A stretch of DNA of 64,000 bases from positions 1 through 64,000 of the forward strand of contig JAEZHM010000105.1 in the NCBI GenBank assembly GCA_023416585.1, read 5' to 3'. Shown here in pieces: positions 17,151-25,946 of the stretch. The stretch comes from Bacillota bacterium. GTDB lineage: Bacteria; Bacillota; Clostridia; Christensenellales; Aristaeellaceae. Under the pieces are notes generated by a model, which was not told the DNA's origin, made no database searches, and saw nothing but the letters and a program-made list of their open reading frames with translations. The translations under genes and the position numbers were made by a program. The first letter of the stretch is position 1; each line of letters begins with the position of its first letter.

Positions 17151-17981
17151 TCACTGCTCGATCCACGCCACTGACAGGCAGCCGCTGCCCAGGTGGATAG
17201 CCAGCACCGGGCCCAGAAGCCGTTCCATCACGGGGATGCCCTTATCGCGAAGCCGCTGTGTGAGCTGGCTTGCCATGCTGTCCGCCCGGCAATGCTGCAC
17301 CACCACCGGACCCTGACCCTGGTATTTGGTTACCGCATCCTCCAAAAGGCGCAGCTGCTCCTGCCGGCCCCTGGCCATGCCGTAGGCGTTGACGCCGCCT
17401 GAGGTGAGCTTTAAAATAGGGCGGATATTTAAAATTGTGGATACGGACAAACGCACAAAGCCCAGCCGGCCGCTTCTGCGCAGGGGTTCCATGTCCTCCA
17501 CAGAAAAGAAGGTACGCGTTTTTTCCCGGGCTTCCTTCACTTTGGCAACCACGTCCAAAAGCGGCAGTCCCGCGTTGATCCACTCCCTGGCTTGTGCAAG
17601 CAGCAGGAACATTGCCCCGGCGGTAGTCTTGGAATCCACCACGGCGATCTTGTCAGGCCCCAGCTCCTGGGCAGCCTTGCGGGCATTGGCGTATGTACCG
17701 CTCAAGCGCGAGGAGATGGTGATGACGATAGCCTGATTGCCCTCCGCCAGAATATCCTCCAATGTGGAAAGGAATTCGGCCAGGGAAGCCTGGGCGGTGG
17801 AATAATGGTTCACACTTCCGGCCACCGTAGGCAGCATGGTGGGTTCATCCTCGTCGATATAACCCTCCGTGTACAGCGTGCGCCCTTCATAGGTATATGT
17901 CATGGGCACCTGCACGACCCCTAGGGCCTTCGCCTCATGCTGGGTAAAGTAGGCGGTGGAATCCGTAACCAGGACGATCAT
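17151..17981 (-). CDS. DegV/FakB-like fatty-acid-binding protein
   Basis: 276-residue DegV family protein. It has the canonical opening VTDSTAYF (Asp-Ser-Thr), the central TISSRLSGTYANARKAA with the conserved Ser-Gly-Thr, a VVDSKTTAGA segment, and the C-terminal PVVVQHCRA stretch. DegV proteins bind long-chain fatty acids; FakB members present them to the kinase FakA for phosphorylation and lipid synthesis. Its ATG overlaps the accA stop by four bases, so it is the last gene of the FASII operon. That context favours a FakB-like role in fatty-acid incorporation or feedback. FakA is not in the window. Family sure, specific role inferred. Confidence 0.92.
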   Translation of the reverse strand: MIVLVTDSTAYFTQHEAKALGVVQVPMTYTYEGRTLYTEGYIDEDEPTMLPTVAGSVNHYSTAQASLAEFLSTLEDILAEGNQAIVITISSRLSGTYANARKAAQELGPDKIAVVDSKTTAGAMFLLLAQAREWINAGLPLLDVVAKVKEAREKTRTFFSVEDMEPLRRSGRLGFVRLSVSTILNIRPILKLTSGGVNAYGMARGRQEQLRLLEDAVTKYQGQGPVVVQHCRADSMASQLTQRLRDKGIPVMERLLGPVLAIHLGSGCLSVAWIEQ

Positions 17982-18757
17982 AACGGCTGACCCCCGATGC
18001 TCCTGAATTTATTATATCTCAAAGCAGCAACGACATTGCCATCGATGCCTTCATACTCCGCAAGAGCCGCATCAAGCGCGTCTTTGATTTCCTCATACAG
18101 CGGCGCAAAATCCTTGGGCTCAGGGAAAATGCGTTCGATCACGCCCAGAGAATAAAGGTCCTGGGCAGTCAGCTTCAGTGCTTCGCTGGCTTCCTTTGTC
18201 TTCTTGGCATCCTTCCACAGGATGCTGGCGGCGCCTTCCGGTGAGATCACGGAATACACGGCGTTTTCCAGCATCCATACCTGGTTGGCCGCCGCCAATG
18301 CCAGCGCACCGCCGCTGCCGCCTTCGCCGATGACAATGGCGATCACGGGCACCGTGAGGGCCATCATTTCCATCAGGTTTTCCGCTATGGCCAAGCCCTG
18401 GCCGCGCTCTTCGGCGCCTAAGCCGCAGGCGGCGCCGCTCGTATCCACAAAACAGATCACGGGGCGCTTAAACTTCTGCGCAAGCTTCATTTGCCGCAAA
18501 GCCTTGCGGTAGCCCTCCGGGTTGGCCGCGCCAAAATTCCGTGCCACCTTTTCTGCCGTATCAACGCCTTTTTCCAGGCCGATCACGGTAACGGGGCGGT
18601 CCTTCAAAAAGGCTATCCCCGCCACCACCGCGCCATCATCGGCAAAGCGCCGGTCGCCGTGCAATTCGATAAAACCGTTAAAAATGGAACGGATGAACTT
18701 CATGGCGGTGGGGCGGCCCTTGGCTCTGGCGGACATCACTTTTTCATAAGCCTGCAT
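17978..18757 (-). CDS. accA: acetyl-CoA carboxylase carboxyltransferase subunit alpha
   Basis: 259 residues, with typical ACCT-alpha motifs: FIELHGDRRFADDGAVVAG, NFGAANPEGYRKALRQMKLA, CFVDTSGAACGLGAEERGQG, IGEGGSGGALALA and SVISPEGAASILWKD. With AccD it transfers carboxyl from biotin-AccB to acetyl-CoA, making malonyl-CoA. The frame overlaps accD by 14 bases and degV by four. Slightly shorter than E. coli AccA because the N-terminal extension is absent, which is usual for this operon type. Confidence 0.97.
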   Translation of the reverse strand: MQAYEKVMSARAKGRPTAMKFIRSIFNGFIELHGDRRFADDGAVVAGIAFLKDRPVTVIGLEKGVDTAEKVARNFGAANPEGYRKALRQMKLAQKFKRPVICFVDTSGAACGLGAEERGQGLAIAENLMEMMALTVPVIAIVIGEGGSGGALALAAANQVWMLENAVYSVISPEGAASILWKDAKKTKEASEALKLTAQDLYSLGVIERIFPEPKDFAPLYEEIKDALDAALAEYEGIDGNVVAALRYNKFRSIGGQPL

Positions 18758-19601
18758 GGACAGCCCTCCCCCCGTGCAAGTTCAGAAGCTTCTCCAGCAT
18801 ATCTTTTTGTGTATTCCTGGGGGCAATGTGGTCCACAAAGCCCTTTTTCAACTGGAATTCCGCCCTCTGAAAACCTTCCGGCAGCTTCTGGCGGATCGTT
18901 TGCTCAATCACCCTGGGACCAGCAAAGCCAATGAAAGCCCCCGGCTCGGATAGGATTATATCCGCTTCCATGGCGAAGCTGGCGGTGACGCCGCCGCTGG
19001 TAGGATCCGTTAAAATAGCGATATACAGGTTGCCTGCGTCGCTGTGGCGGCGGACGGCCCCGGATACTTTCGCCATTTGCATCAGGGACAAAATCCCTTC
19101 TTGCATTCTGGCCCCTCCCGATACGGTGCAGCCGATGACGGGCAGATTATTTTCCGTGGCAAATTCAAACAGGCGGGTCAGTTTTTCTCCCACAACAGTG
19201 CCCATGGAGCCCATCATGAAGGAAGGCTCCATAGCGAAAAAGCAGCATTTACAACCGCCGACGGCTGCCGTGCCTGTGATGATGCCTTCTTTTTCTCCGC
19301 TTTCCCGCAAGGCCTTTTCCAGCTTTTCTTCATAATTTGGAAAGCCCAGTATATTCCGGCTTACAAGGCCGGCATCCATCTCCTGAAAGCTTCCCGCATC
19401 GCAGATAAGGCTCACACGCTGGCGGGCGCTCATGCGCATATGACAGCCGCAGCGGGGGCAGACCAGCAAGCTTTCATTCAGCTCCTGGGATAAGATCACG
19501 CGCTTGCAGCCGGGGCAAGGCACACCTTTATCCTGGTTGGCGATCTGCCCCTGGTTCTCCAGTTCATTCTTCGGCTTACGGAACAAGCTTTTCGCCAGCA
19601 T
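18744..19601 (-). CDS. accD: acetyl-CoA carboxylase carboxyltransferase subunit beta
   Basis: 285 residues. The N-terminal zinc ribbon is visible as CPGCKRVILSQEL ... CPRCGCHMRM (four cysteines, residues ~29-54). The carboxyltransferase fold follows (FAMEPSFMMGSMGTVVGEKL, VSGGARMQEGILSLMQMAK, AILTDPTSGGVTASFAM, GFAGPRVIEQTIRQKLPEGF). It forms the heterotetramer with AccA. It begins nine bases after the accC stop and overlaps accA. Confidence 0.97.
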   Translation of the reverse strand: MLAKSLFRKPKNELENQGQIANQDKGVPCPGCKRVILSQELNESLLVCPRCGCHMRMSARQRVSLICDAGSFQEMDAGLVSRNILGFPNYEEKLEKALRESGEKEGIITGTAAVGGCKCCFFAMEPSFMMGSMGTVVGEKLTRLFEFATENNLPVIGCTVSGGARMQEGILSLMQMAKVSGAVRRHSDAGNLYIAILTDPTSGGVTASFAMEADIILSEPGAFIGFAGPRVIEQTIRQKLPEGFQRAEFQLKKGFVDHIAPRNTQKDMLEKLLNLHGGRAVHAGL

Positions 19602-19609
19602 TTATCTTC

Positions 19610-20938
19610 TCACTTCCTCAAAAAATCCGTGGCATAGCTGCCGTCCAAAAAGGCGGGTTCGTTGATTAAGTCCGCCTGGAAAAGGCCCGTGTGCTCAATG
19701 CCCTCGATCACCGTTTCGCAAAGGGCAGCCTGCATTTTACGTATGGCCTCCTGCCTTGTCGGGGCATAAACGATGAGCTTGCCGACCATGGAGTCATAAT
19801 AGGGCGGCACGAAATAGCCCTGATACAGCGCCGTATCAAAGCGCACCCAGGGGCCGCCCGGGATATGCAGAAGCGAAACATGGCCGCAGCTTGGGCGGAA
19901 GGATAATTGCGGGTCCTCCGCGTTGATGCGGCATTCGATGGCATGGCCCCGAACAGATATATCCGCCTGGGTAAAAGGAAGCTCCATCCCGGAAGCCACG
20001 CGGATCTGCCACTTCACCAGGTCGATGCCCGTGACCATTTCCGTCACCGGGTGCTCCACCTGCAAGCGGGTGTTCATTTCCATAAAATAGAAGTTTTTGT
20101 CTGAATCCAACAGAAATTCCAGCGTGCCCACGCCTTCATAACCCACGGAAGCCGCGGCATGCGCCGCCGTTTCCATCATCTTCGCCCGAAGCTCGGGGGA
20201 GATTAAAGCGCAGGGGCTTTCCTCAATGAGCTTTTGGTTGCGCCGCTGCATGGAGCAATCCCGTTCGCCCAAGCATACGGCATGGCCCTTTTGATCGCAG
20301 AGAATCTGCATTTCCACGTGCTTTACGTGCTGAAGGAACCTTTCCATGTACACGCCGCCGTCGGAAAAGGAGGCCTGCGCCTCCCCTGAGGCAGCACGGT
20401 AGGCGCTTTCCACGTCTTCCAGCTTATCCACCCGGCGGATGCCTTTTCCGCCGCCGCCGGCCCTCGCCTTGATCAAAAGAGGAAAGCCGATTCTTTCCGC
20501 GGCCTTTTTGGCTTCCTCCGCGTTCATGATCAGGTCGCTGCCGGGGATGGTGGGCACCTTCAGGTTTGCCATGGTGCGCTTGGCTTCATCCTTATCCCCC
20601 ATGGCGCGTATGACTTTCGCGCAGGGGCCTATGAATTTCACGCCTTGCTTTTCACAAAGTTCTGCGAAAGATGCGTTTTCAGACAAAAAGCCGTATCCAG
20701 GATGAATAGCCTCGGCCCCGCTTACGATGGCCGCCGACAGGATGGCTTTTTGGTTCAAATAACTGTTAACTGCCTGGGGGCCGCCGATGCAGTAGCTTTC
20801 ATCGGCCATGGAAACGTGCAGCGAGTCCCGGTCCGCCTCGGAAAAAACGGCCACGGTGAGGATGCCCATTTCCTTGCAGGCCCGAATAATCCGTACCGCA
20901 ATCTCGCCCCTGTTGGCTATAAGGATTTTCGGAAACAT
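19610..20938 (-). CDS. accC: biotin carboxylase subunit of acetyl-CoA carboxylase
   Basis: 442 residues with the full ATP-grasp biotin carboxylase: N-terminal KILIANRGEIAVRIIRACKE, glycine-rich KARAGGGGKGIRRV, ERDCSMQRRNQKLIEESP, MEMNTRLQVEHPVTEMVTG and GHAIECRINAEDP. It carboxylates biotin on AccB using ATP and bicarbonate. The length is that of stand-alone AccC. Lies between fabZ and accD in the operon. Confidence 0.98.
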   Translation of the reverse strand: MFPKILIANRGEIAVRIIRACKEMGILTVAVFSEADRDSLHVSMADESYCIGGPQAVNSYLNQKAILSAAIVSGAEAIHPGYGFLSENASFAELCEKQGVKFIGPCAKVIRAMGDKDEAKRTMANLKVPTIPGSDLIMNAEEAKKAAERIGFPLLIKARAGGGGKGIRRVDKLEDVESAYRAASGEAQASFSDGGVYMERFLQHVKHVEMQILCDQKGHAVCLGERDCSMQRRNQKLIEESPCALISPELRAKMMETAAHAAASVGYEGVGTLEFLLDSDKNFYFMEMNTRLQVEHPVTEMVTGIDLVKWQIRVASGMELPFTQADISVRGHAIECRINAEDPQLSFRPSCGHVSLLHIPGGPWVRFDTALYQGYFVPPYYDSMVGKLIVYAPTRQEAIRKMQAALCETVIEGIEHTGLFQADLINEPAFLDGSYATDFLRK

Positions 20939-20951
20939 TCATTGCCTCCGT

Positions 20952-21365
20952 TCAGCCGGCCAGCATCAGCGTGAACACGCCGCTGGCGCATGGGGCATCC
21001 GAAACAGTCGCCTCACCCGCGACCACATACACATTGGCTTTACTTCTCGTTATGCGGCAGGTTACATTCACCGTTTCGCCAGGGCGCACCATATGCCGGA
21101 AGCGCACGTTGTCCATGCCGGCGTACAGCGTGGTCTTGCCGGGGAGCTGTTCGCGAAGCAGAACGCCGGCTGTCTGCGCAATGATCTCGCATAGCACCAC
21201 GCCCGGTACAACAGGGTTGCCGGGGAAATGCCCCTTAAGGAACCACTCGTCGCCCCGCACGGTATACCGCCCCAGCGCGTTTCCGTTTTCATCCAGTTCC
21301 GCCTCATCCAACAGAAGCATAGGCTCCCTGTGGGGTAGAAACGTTTTGATTTCTTCTCGGTTCAT
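20952..21365 (-). CDS. fabZ: 3-hydroxyacyl-ACP dehydratase
   Basis: 137-residue hot-dog-fold enzyme that dehydrates 3-hydroxyacyl-ACP to trans-2-enoyl-ACP. The catalytic His and Glu lie in LKGHFPGNPVVPGVVLCEII. The N-terminal FLPHREPMLLLDE and VRFRHMVRPGETV segments fit FabZ. There is no FabM in the cluster, so how unsaturated fatty acids are made (if at all) is not explained here. Confidence 0.95.
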   Translation of the reverse strand: MNREEIKTFLPHREPMLLLDEAELDENGNALGRYTVRGDEWFLKGHFPGNPVVPGVVLCEIIAQTAGVLLREQLPGKTTLYAGMDNVRFRHMVRPGETVNVTCRITRSKANVYVVAGEATVSDAPCASGVFTLMLAG

Positions 21366-21377
21366 GACGTACCTCGG

Positions 21378-21836
21378 TCAAAATAGTTTGAAAAGCGTCT
21401 GCCCGTATTCCACTACGCTGCCGTCCTGCACGCAGATGTCCACCACTTCGCCATCCTTGTCGGCAGTGATTTCGTTGTTCAGCTTCATGGCTTCCACAAG
21501 GCACATCACATCGCCCTTTTTCACACGGTCTCCCACCTTGACAAAGGGCTTGCCGCCGGGCTCCGGCGCCACATAGAACACGCCCACCATGAGTGATTTC
21601 ACCTCATGGATCTGATTGAAGTTGGGACCGGGGTCTGCATTTTTAGCGGGGCCGGGAACACCGGCCGCCGCCGGCTGGGCCGCAGGCACCTGAGAAAGCG
21701 CTGGCTGCTCCAACCCACGCACAGGCGCAGCCTCGCGGGCAAGCAGTATGCGCGTTTCGCCTTCCTCCATTTCCAGGCGCGTGAGGCTGTGTTGGGAAAA
21801 AAGGTTTAGCAGTTCCCTCAATTGCTTCATGTTCAT
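21378..21836 (-). CDS. accB: biotin carboxyl carrier protein
   Basis: 152 residues. The start is ATG 21836, seven bases after GAGGT; the upstream gene fabF stops within the same ATGA. An N-terminal helical region (MNMKQLRELLNLFSQHSL) is followed by a Pro/Ala linker (residues ~50-75) and the C-terminal biotinyl domain with VEAMKLNNEI, where Lys is biotinylated (AMKL instead of the more common AMKM). Carries carboxybiotin between AccC and AccAD. Confidence 0.96.
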   Translation of the reverse strand: MNMKQLRELLNLFSQHSLTRLEMEEGETRILLAREAAPVRGLEQPALSQVPAAQPAAAGVPGPAKNADPGPNFNQIHEVKSLMVGVFYVAPEPGGKPFVKVGDRVKKGDVMCLVEAMKLNNEITADKDGEVVDICVQDGSVVEYGQTLFKLF

Positions 21837-23068
21837 GTAGCTGACCTCACGGCGAGTGCGCTGTTGTGGCCGCCGAAGCCCAGGGAAATGGAAAGGGCTG
21901 CATCCGGCTTCCATTCGCGCGCATGATTTGGTACGTAATCCAGGTCGCAGTCCGGGTCGGGCTCATTCAGGTTGATTGTGGGCGGTACAATGCCGGTCTT
22001 TATGGCCAGCAATGCGGCTATGCATTCCACCGCTCCGGCCGCGCCAAGCATGTGGCCGGTGGCGCTCTTGGTGGAGCTTATCAGAGACTGCCTTGCTTTT
22101 TCTTCGCCCAATGCCAGTTTGATGGCCTGGGTCTCTATTTTATCATTCAGCTGCGTGCCTGTGCCATGGGCGTTGATATACACTTTTTCATTATGGAAGA
22201 TGCCGCCCGCTTCCTCAAGCGCCAGTTGTATGGCCTTGGCTGCTCCCAGCCCTTCGGGGTGGGGCGCCGTGATATGATTGGCATCACAGGTGTTGCCGTA
22301 GCCCACGATTTCGCCATAGATGGGGGCGTTGCGGGCGATGGCGTGCTCCGCTTCCTCCAGGAGTACGATGCCGGCGCCCTCGCCCATCACAAAGCCTTTG
22401 CGCCGCATGTCGAAGGGCACGCAGGCAGCATTGGGGTCGGTTTCTTCGCTTAATGCCTTGCAGCTGGTAAATCCAGCGATGGCCAAAGGCTCAATGGCTG
22501 CTTCCGACCCACCGGCCAGTATGGCGTCCGCATAGCCGTGGCGGATAGCCCTGAACGCTTCGCCAATGGCGTGGGTGGAAGTAGCGCAGGCGGTAACCAC
22601 CGGCAGGCAGGGCCCCTGGGCATGAAAGCGGATGGCGATGTTCCCGGCCGCCATATTCCCGATCATCATGGGTATGAAGAAGGGGGATACCCTGTCCGGG
22701 CCCCGTGTTAACAGCTTTTCACACTCGGCGGTAAAGGTGTGCATGCCGCCGATGCCGCTGCCTACGTATACGCCAAACCGCCATGGATCGGTACATTCAA
22801 ACTTGCTGTCCTCCATGGCCTGCACGGCTGCCGCCATGGCATATTGGGCGTACATGTCCATCCTTCGGGCAGAGGACACATCCATGCCGAAGGCTTGCGG
22901 ATCAAAATCCTTGACCTCCGCCGCCACCTTCACTTTCAGATTCGAGGCATCAAAACGGGTAATGGGTCCTATTCCGCATACGCCGGAGGTTATATGATTC
23001 CAAAATAATGAAGTACTGTTCCCTACGGGAGATACCACGCCCAGTCCCGTGACAAATACACGCTTCAT
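21833..23068 (-). CDS. fabF: 3-oxoacyl-ACP synthase II
   Basis: ~411-residue condensing enzyme (KAS II). The start is ATG 23068 (MKRVFVTGLGVVSPVGN), six bases after GAGGTGA; a 23-codon in-frame extension has no site. The active-site Cys is in VVTACATSTHAIGEA; the two catalytic His are in NAHGTGTQLND and KSATGHMLGAAG. It elongates acyl-ACP with malonyl-ACP. Stop codon overlaps accB start. Confidence 0.97.
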   Translation of the reverse strand: MKRVFVTGLGVVSPVGNSTSLFWNHITSGVCGIGPITRFDASNLKVKVAAEVKDFDPQAFGMDVSSARRMDMYAQYAMAAAVQAMEDSKFECTDPWRFGVYVGSGIGGMHTFTAECEKLLTRGPDRVSPFFIPMMIGNMAAGNIAIRFHAQGPCLPVVTACATSTHAIGEAFRAIRHGYADAILAGGSEAAIEPLAIAGFTSCKALSEETDPNAACVPFDMRRKGFVMGEGAGIVLLEEAEHAIARNAPIYGEIVGYGNTCDANHITAPHPEGLGAAKAIQLALEEAGGIFHNEKVYINAHGTGTQLNDKIETQAIKLALGEEKARQSLISSTKSATGHMLGAAGAVECIAALLAIKTGIVPPTINLNEPDPDCDLDYVPNHAREWKPDAALSISLGFGGHNSALAVRSAT

Positions 23069-23078
23069 GGCTTTCACC

Positions 23079-23816
23079 TCACATGTACAGTCCGCCGTCC
23101 ACTTGCAGGACAGCGCCTGTGATATACCCTGCCTCATCAGAACAAAGGAAGGCCACCGCAGCGGCGATCTCTTCGGCGGTGCCCATGCGCTTTGCGGGAA
23201 TTGACTGCACCGCTTTTTCCACGAGCTCGGAGCCCATTTTTTCCGTCATATCCGTTTCAATAAAGCCCGGAGCCACCGCATTGCAGGTGATGTTCCTGGC
23301 TGCCAATTCTTTTGCAATGGTTTTTGTAAGCCCGATGAGGCCTGCCTTGGCGGCGGAATAATTAGCCTGGCCGGGGTTACCCATCAGCCCCGAAACAGAG
23401 GAAATGTTCACGATGCGTCCCCACCGTTTGCGCAGAAAATCGCCGTAAGCGGTGCGAATGGCATAGAACGCGCCATTCAGGTTCACTTGGATCACCCGGT
23501 CGAAGGCTTCCTGCGTCATTCTGGGCGTGAGGCCGTCCATGGTAATGCCCGCGTTGTTGACGAGAATATCCACGGTGCCCCATTCCTGCTTGATACGGCC
23601 AAAAGCTTCCTGCACTTTAACAAGATTCGATATGTCGCACTGTATAGCCATGGCCTTGCCACCTTGAGCCAACAGTTCATCCAGCGTATTTTGCGCGGCC
23701 TGTTCATTGCCGGCATAGAGGAAGGCTACATGGGCCCCTTCTTTTTTAAGGCGCAGCGCTATGGCCCGGCCGATCCCCCGGGATCCTCCCGTGACCAAAG
23801 CGATTTTGTCCCGCAT
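23079..23816 (-). CDS. fabG: 3-oxoacyl-ACP reductase
   Basis: 245-residue short-chain dehydrogenase, start MRDKIALVTGGSRGIGRAIA at 23816, sharing one base with the fabD stop (TGATG). NADPH-binding TGGSRGIG, NNAG (LVNNAGITMDG), catalytic Ser in INISSVSGLMGNPGQ and Tyr/Lys in ANYSAAKAG are all present. It reduces 3-oxoacyl-ACP to 3-hydroxyacyl-ACP. A longer open frame upstream is only overlap with fabD. Confidence 0.97.
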   Translation of the reverse strand: MRDKIALVTGGSRGIGRAIALRLKKEGAHVAFLYAGNEQAAQNTLDELLAQGGKAMAIQCDISNLVKVQEAFGRIKQEWGTVDILVNNAGITMDGLTPRMTQEAFDRVIQVNLNGAFYAIRTAYGDFLRKRWGRIVNISSVSGLMGNPGQANYSAAKAGLIGLTKTIAKELAARNITCNAVAPGFIETDMTEKMGSELVEKAVQSIPAKRMGTAEEIAAAVAFLCSDEAGYITGAVLQVDGGLYM

Positions 23817-24739
23817 CAGGCGTTTCTCCCTTCCAGCATAGCCGCCGCTTCCAAAAGGCTGGCCGTGTTTTCCACATGGCATACGGTGGCTTCCGGCAGG
23901 ATTTTGCGGATAAGGCCGGAAAGTACCGTACCTGGTCCCAGTTCCACAAACAGGTCCGCGCCGCCTAACGCCATGTTTTTGACCGTTTGCTCCCACAATA
24001 CGGGATGGTCTACCTGTGAGGACAAAAGGGAAACGATGTCCCCTTCGTAGGGCAGCGCGGTACGGTTGGCATACAGCGGGATTTCGGGAAAAGTCAATCC
24101 GGAATCTTGCAGCCATGTTTGCAGCTTACTGGCCGCATCGGACATAAACGGCGAATGGAACGCGCCGCCGACTTTCAATGGCATGGCCCGGCCACCCTGA
24201 TTTACCACCGCCTGCAGAAAGGATTCTTTCTGCGCTGACGCCCCGGAAACCACTACCTGGCCGGGGGCATTGAAATTAACAGGATGCACTTGCTCAAACT
24301 TAAGGCACAGGGATTCTACTTGTTCGTTACTTAAGCGAAGGACGGCCGCCATGAAGCCGGGCTTTGCATCGGCGCAAGCTTGCATCAGCGCTGCCCGCAC
24401 CTGAACAAAGGCGAACGCTTTTTCAAAGGGAAGCATGCGGGTGAAGGCTGCCGCCGCCGTTTCACCCAGGGAAAACCCGGCGCACATGGCGGGTTCCATT
24501 CCCTTTTCCACAGCTGCCGCGGCGCAGGCCAGCTCTACCGCAAACAGGCAGGGCTGGGTGTTTTCCGTGATTGCCAGCTCTTCCGCACTGCCTTCAAAGC
24601 ATTGTCGCCGCGTGCCGGGCCGGATCGCCTCCGCCTGATCGAGCACCTTGCGGGCTGCTGGAGAAGAATCGTAGAGCTCCCTGCCCATGCCCGCATATTG
24701 GGCGCCCTGGCCAGCGAACACAAAAGCTATTTTGCCCAC
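23816..24739 (-). CDS. fabD: malonyl-CoA:ACP transacylase
   Basis: 307 residues. Motifs: FVFAGQGAQYAGMGREL at the N-terminus, the nucleophile Ser in CAGFSLGETAAAA (GFSLGE in place of the common GHSLGE), QVVVSGAS, and the catalytic His in GGAFHSPFM. It loads malonyl groups onto ACP. The substitution of Phe for His in the GxSxGE elbow is seen in related sequences and should not abolish activity. It overlaps fabK by 13 bases. Confidence 0.95.
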   Translation of the reverse strand: MGKIAFVFAGQGAQYAGMGRELYDSSPAARKVLDQAEAIRPGTRRQCFEGSAEELAITENTQPCLFAVELACAAAAVEKGMEPAMCAGFSLGETAAAAFTRMLPFEKAFAFVQVRAALMQACADAKPGFMAAVLRLSNEQVESLCLKFEQVHPVNFNAPGQVVVSGASAQKESFLQAVVNQGGRAMPLKVGGAFHSPFMSDAASKLQTWLQDSGLTFPEIPLYANRTALPYEGDIVSLLSSQVDHPVLWEQTVKNMALGGADLFVELGPGTVLSGLIRKILPEATVCHVENTASLLEAAAMLEGRNA

Positions 24740-25671
24740 ATTTTTGCACCCCGCAAGCAGTCTTCCGCCTGAGCAAACATTTCACGAAGAATTTCTTCCA
24801 CAGGCATGCAACGGTTCACGAGCCCAGCGGACTGGCCGGCCATGAAACATCCCGTTTCCAGATCGCCGTCTATAGCGGCCCTGCGCAGCGCGCCCGAACC
24901 AAAAGCCTCCAGCTCTTCCTTGGAGATGGCCGGATCCTCTTCCTTCACGCGGAAAGCCTGCATGTAATTGTTTTTTAGTGCCCTTACGGGATGGCCCAAC
25001 TTGCGGCCGGTGACAGCGGTGTCAATATCCCGGGCCTTTATAACCATATCCTTGTAATTCCCATGAATGCAGCACTCATCGGAAGCCAGGAACCTGGTGC
25101 CGCACTGCACGCCCTGGGCGCCCAGCATGAACGCCGCAGCGATTCCCCTGCCATCGGCAATGCCGCCCGCGGCCAGAACAGGGATGGCCACCGCATCCAC
25201 CACCTGGGGCGTAAGCGCCATGGTGGTCAGTTCCCCGATGTGGCCGCCGGATTCGCAGCCTTCGGCAATGACGGCGGCAGCTCCATCCCGTTCCACGCGC
25301 TTGGCGATGGCAACGGAAGGCACCACGGGCACCACCTTAATGCCGGCCGGCACCCACTTTTTCATGTATGCGCCCGGTAGTCCGGCCCCCGTGGTTACCA
25401 CGGGCACCTTTTCTTCCAATACCACCTGCGCCGTTTCCTCCACAAAGGGGCTCATGAGCATGATGTTCACGCCAAAAGGCTTACAGGTGAGCTCACGGCA
25501 CTTTTGAATTTGCTCGCGCAGGTATGCGCCGCTTAAGTTCATGGCTGATATGATGCCAAGCCCTCCGGCATTGGATACGGCCGCAGCCAGATGTGCTTCC
25601 GACACCCAGGCCATCCCCCCCTGAAAAATGGGGTAGCGCAGGCCGAAAAGCCTGGTGATTGCCGTTTCCAT
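24727..25671 (-). CDS. fabK: enoyl-ACP reductase II (FMN-dependent)
   Basis: 314-residue FMN TIM-barrel protein of the nitronate monooxygenase superfamily in its FabK branch: LFGLRYPIFQGGMAWVS at the start, GGLGIISAM, EGCESGGHIGELTTM, IPVLAAGGIADGRGIAAAF, GAQGVQCGTRFLASDEC. It completes each elongation cycle by reducing enoyl-ACP. FabK replaces FabI, which usually means intrinsic tolerance of FabI inhibitors such as triclosan. Start ATG at 25671 shares a base with the acpP stop. Confidence 0.96.
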   Translation of the reverse strand: METAITRLFGLRYPIFQGGMAWVSEAHLAAAVSNAGGLGIISAMNLSGAYLREQIQKCRELTCKPFGVNIMLMSPFVEETAQVVLEEKVPVVTTGAGLPGAYMKKWVPAGIKVVPVVPSVAIAKRVERDGAAAVIAEGCESGGHIGELTTMALTPQVVDAVAIPVLAAGGIADGRGIAAAFMLGAQGVQCGTRFLASDECCIHGNYKDMVIKARDIDTAVTGRKLGHPVRALKNNYMQAFRVKEEDPAISKEELEAFGSGALRRAAIDGDLETGCFMAGQSAGLVNRCMPVEEILREMFAQAEDCLRGAKMWAK

Positions 25672-25895
25672 TACGCTTTCGCCTCGTCGATGGCTTTCAC
25701 CAAATCTTTTACGGCAACCATGTCCTTGTTGATTTCGATGGTGACGCTGAAGGCATCCTCCAGGTCCATCACCAGTTCCGCCACGTCCAGGGAATCCAGC
25801 TTGAGGTCAGAAAATTTGCTTTCCAAGGCGATCTGATCGGCAGTGGTTCCCTTGCGCTGTGCCAGAAGTTCCGCGACTTTTTCAAAGGTGTTCAT
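25671..25895 (-). CDS. acpP: acyl carrier protein
   Basis: 74 residues, acidic and helical. The phosphopantetheine attachment Ser is in KLDSLDVAELVMDLEDAF. Starts MNTFEKVAELLAQRKG with GGAGG upstream. Carries growing acyl chains in FASII. Followed by fabK with TAATG coupling. Confidence 0.97.
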   Translation of the reverse strand: MNTFEKVAELLAQRKGTTADQIALESKFSDLKLDSLDVAELVMDLEDAFSVTIEINKDMVAVKDLVKAIDEAKA

Positions 25896-25946
25896 GATGT
25901 TTTCCTCCCGTAAATTTGATATTTATTAATAGGAATTGATACGCAG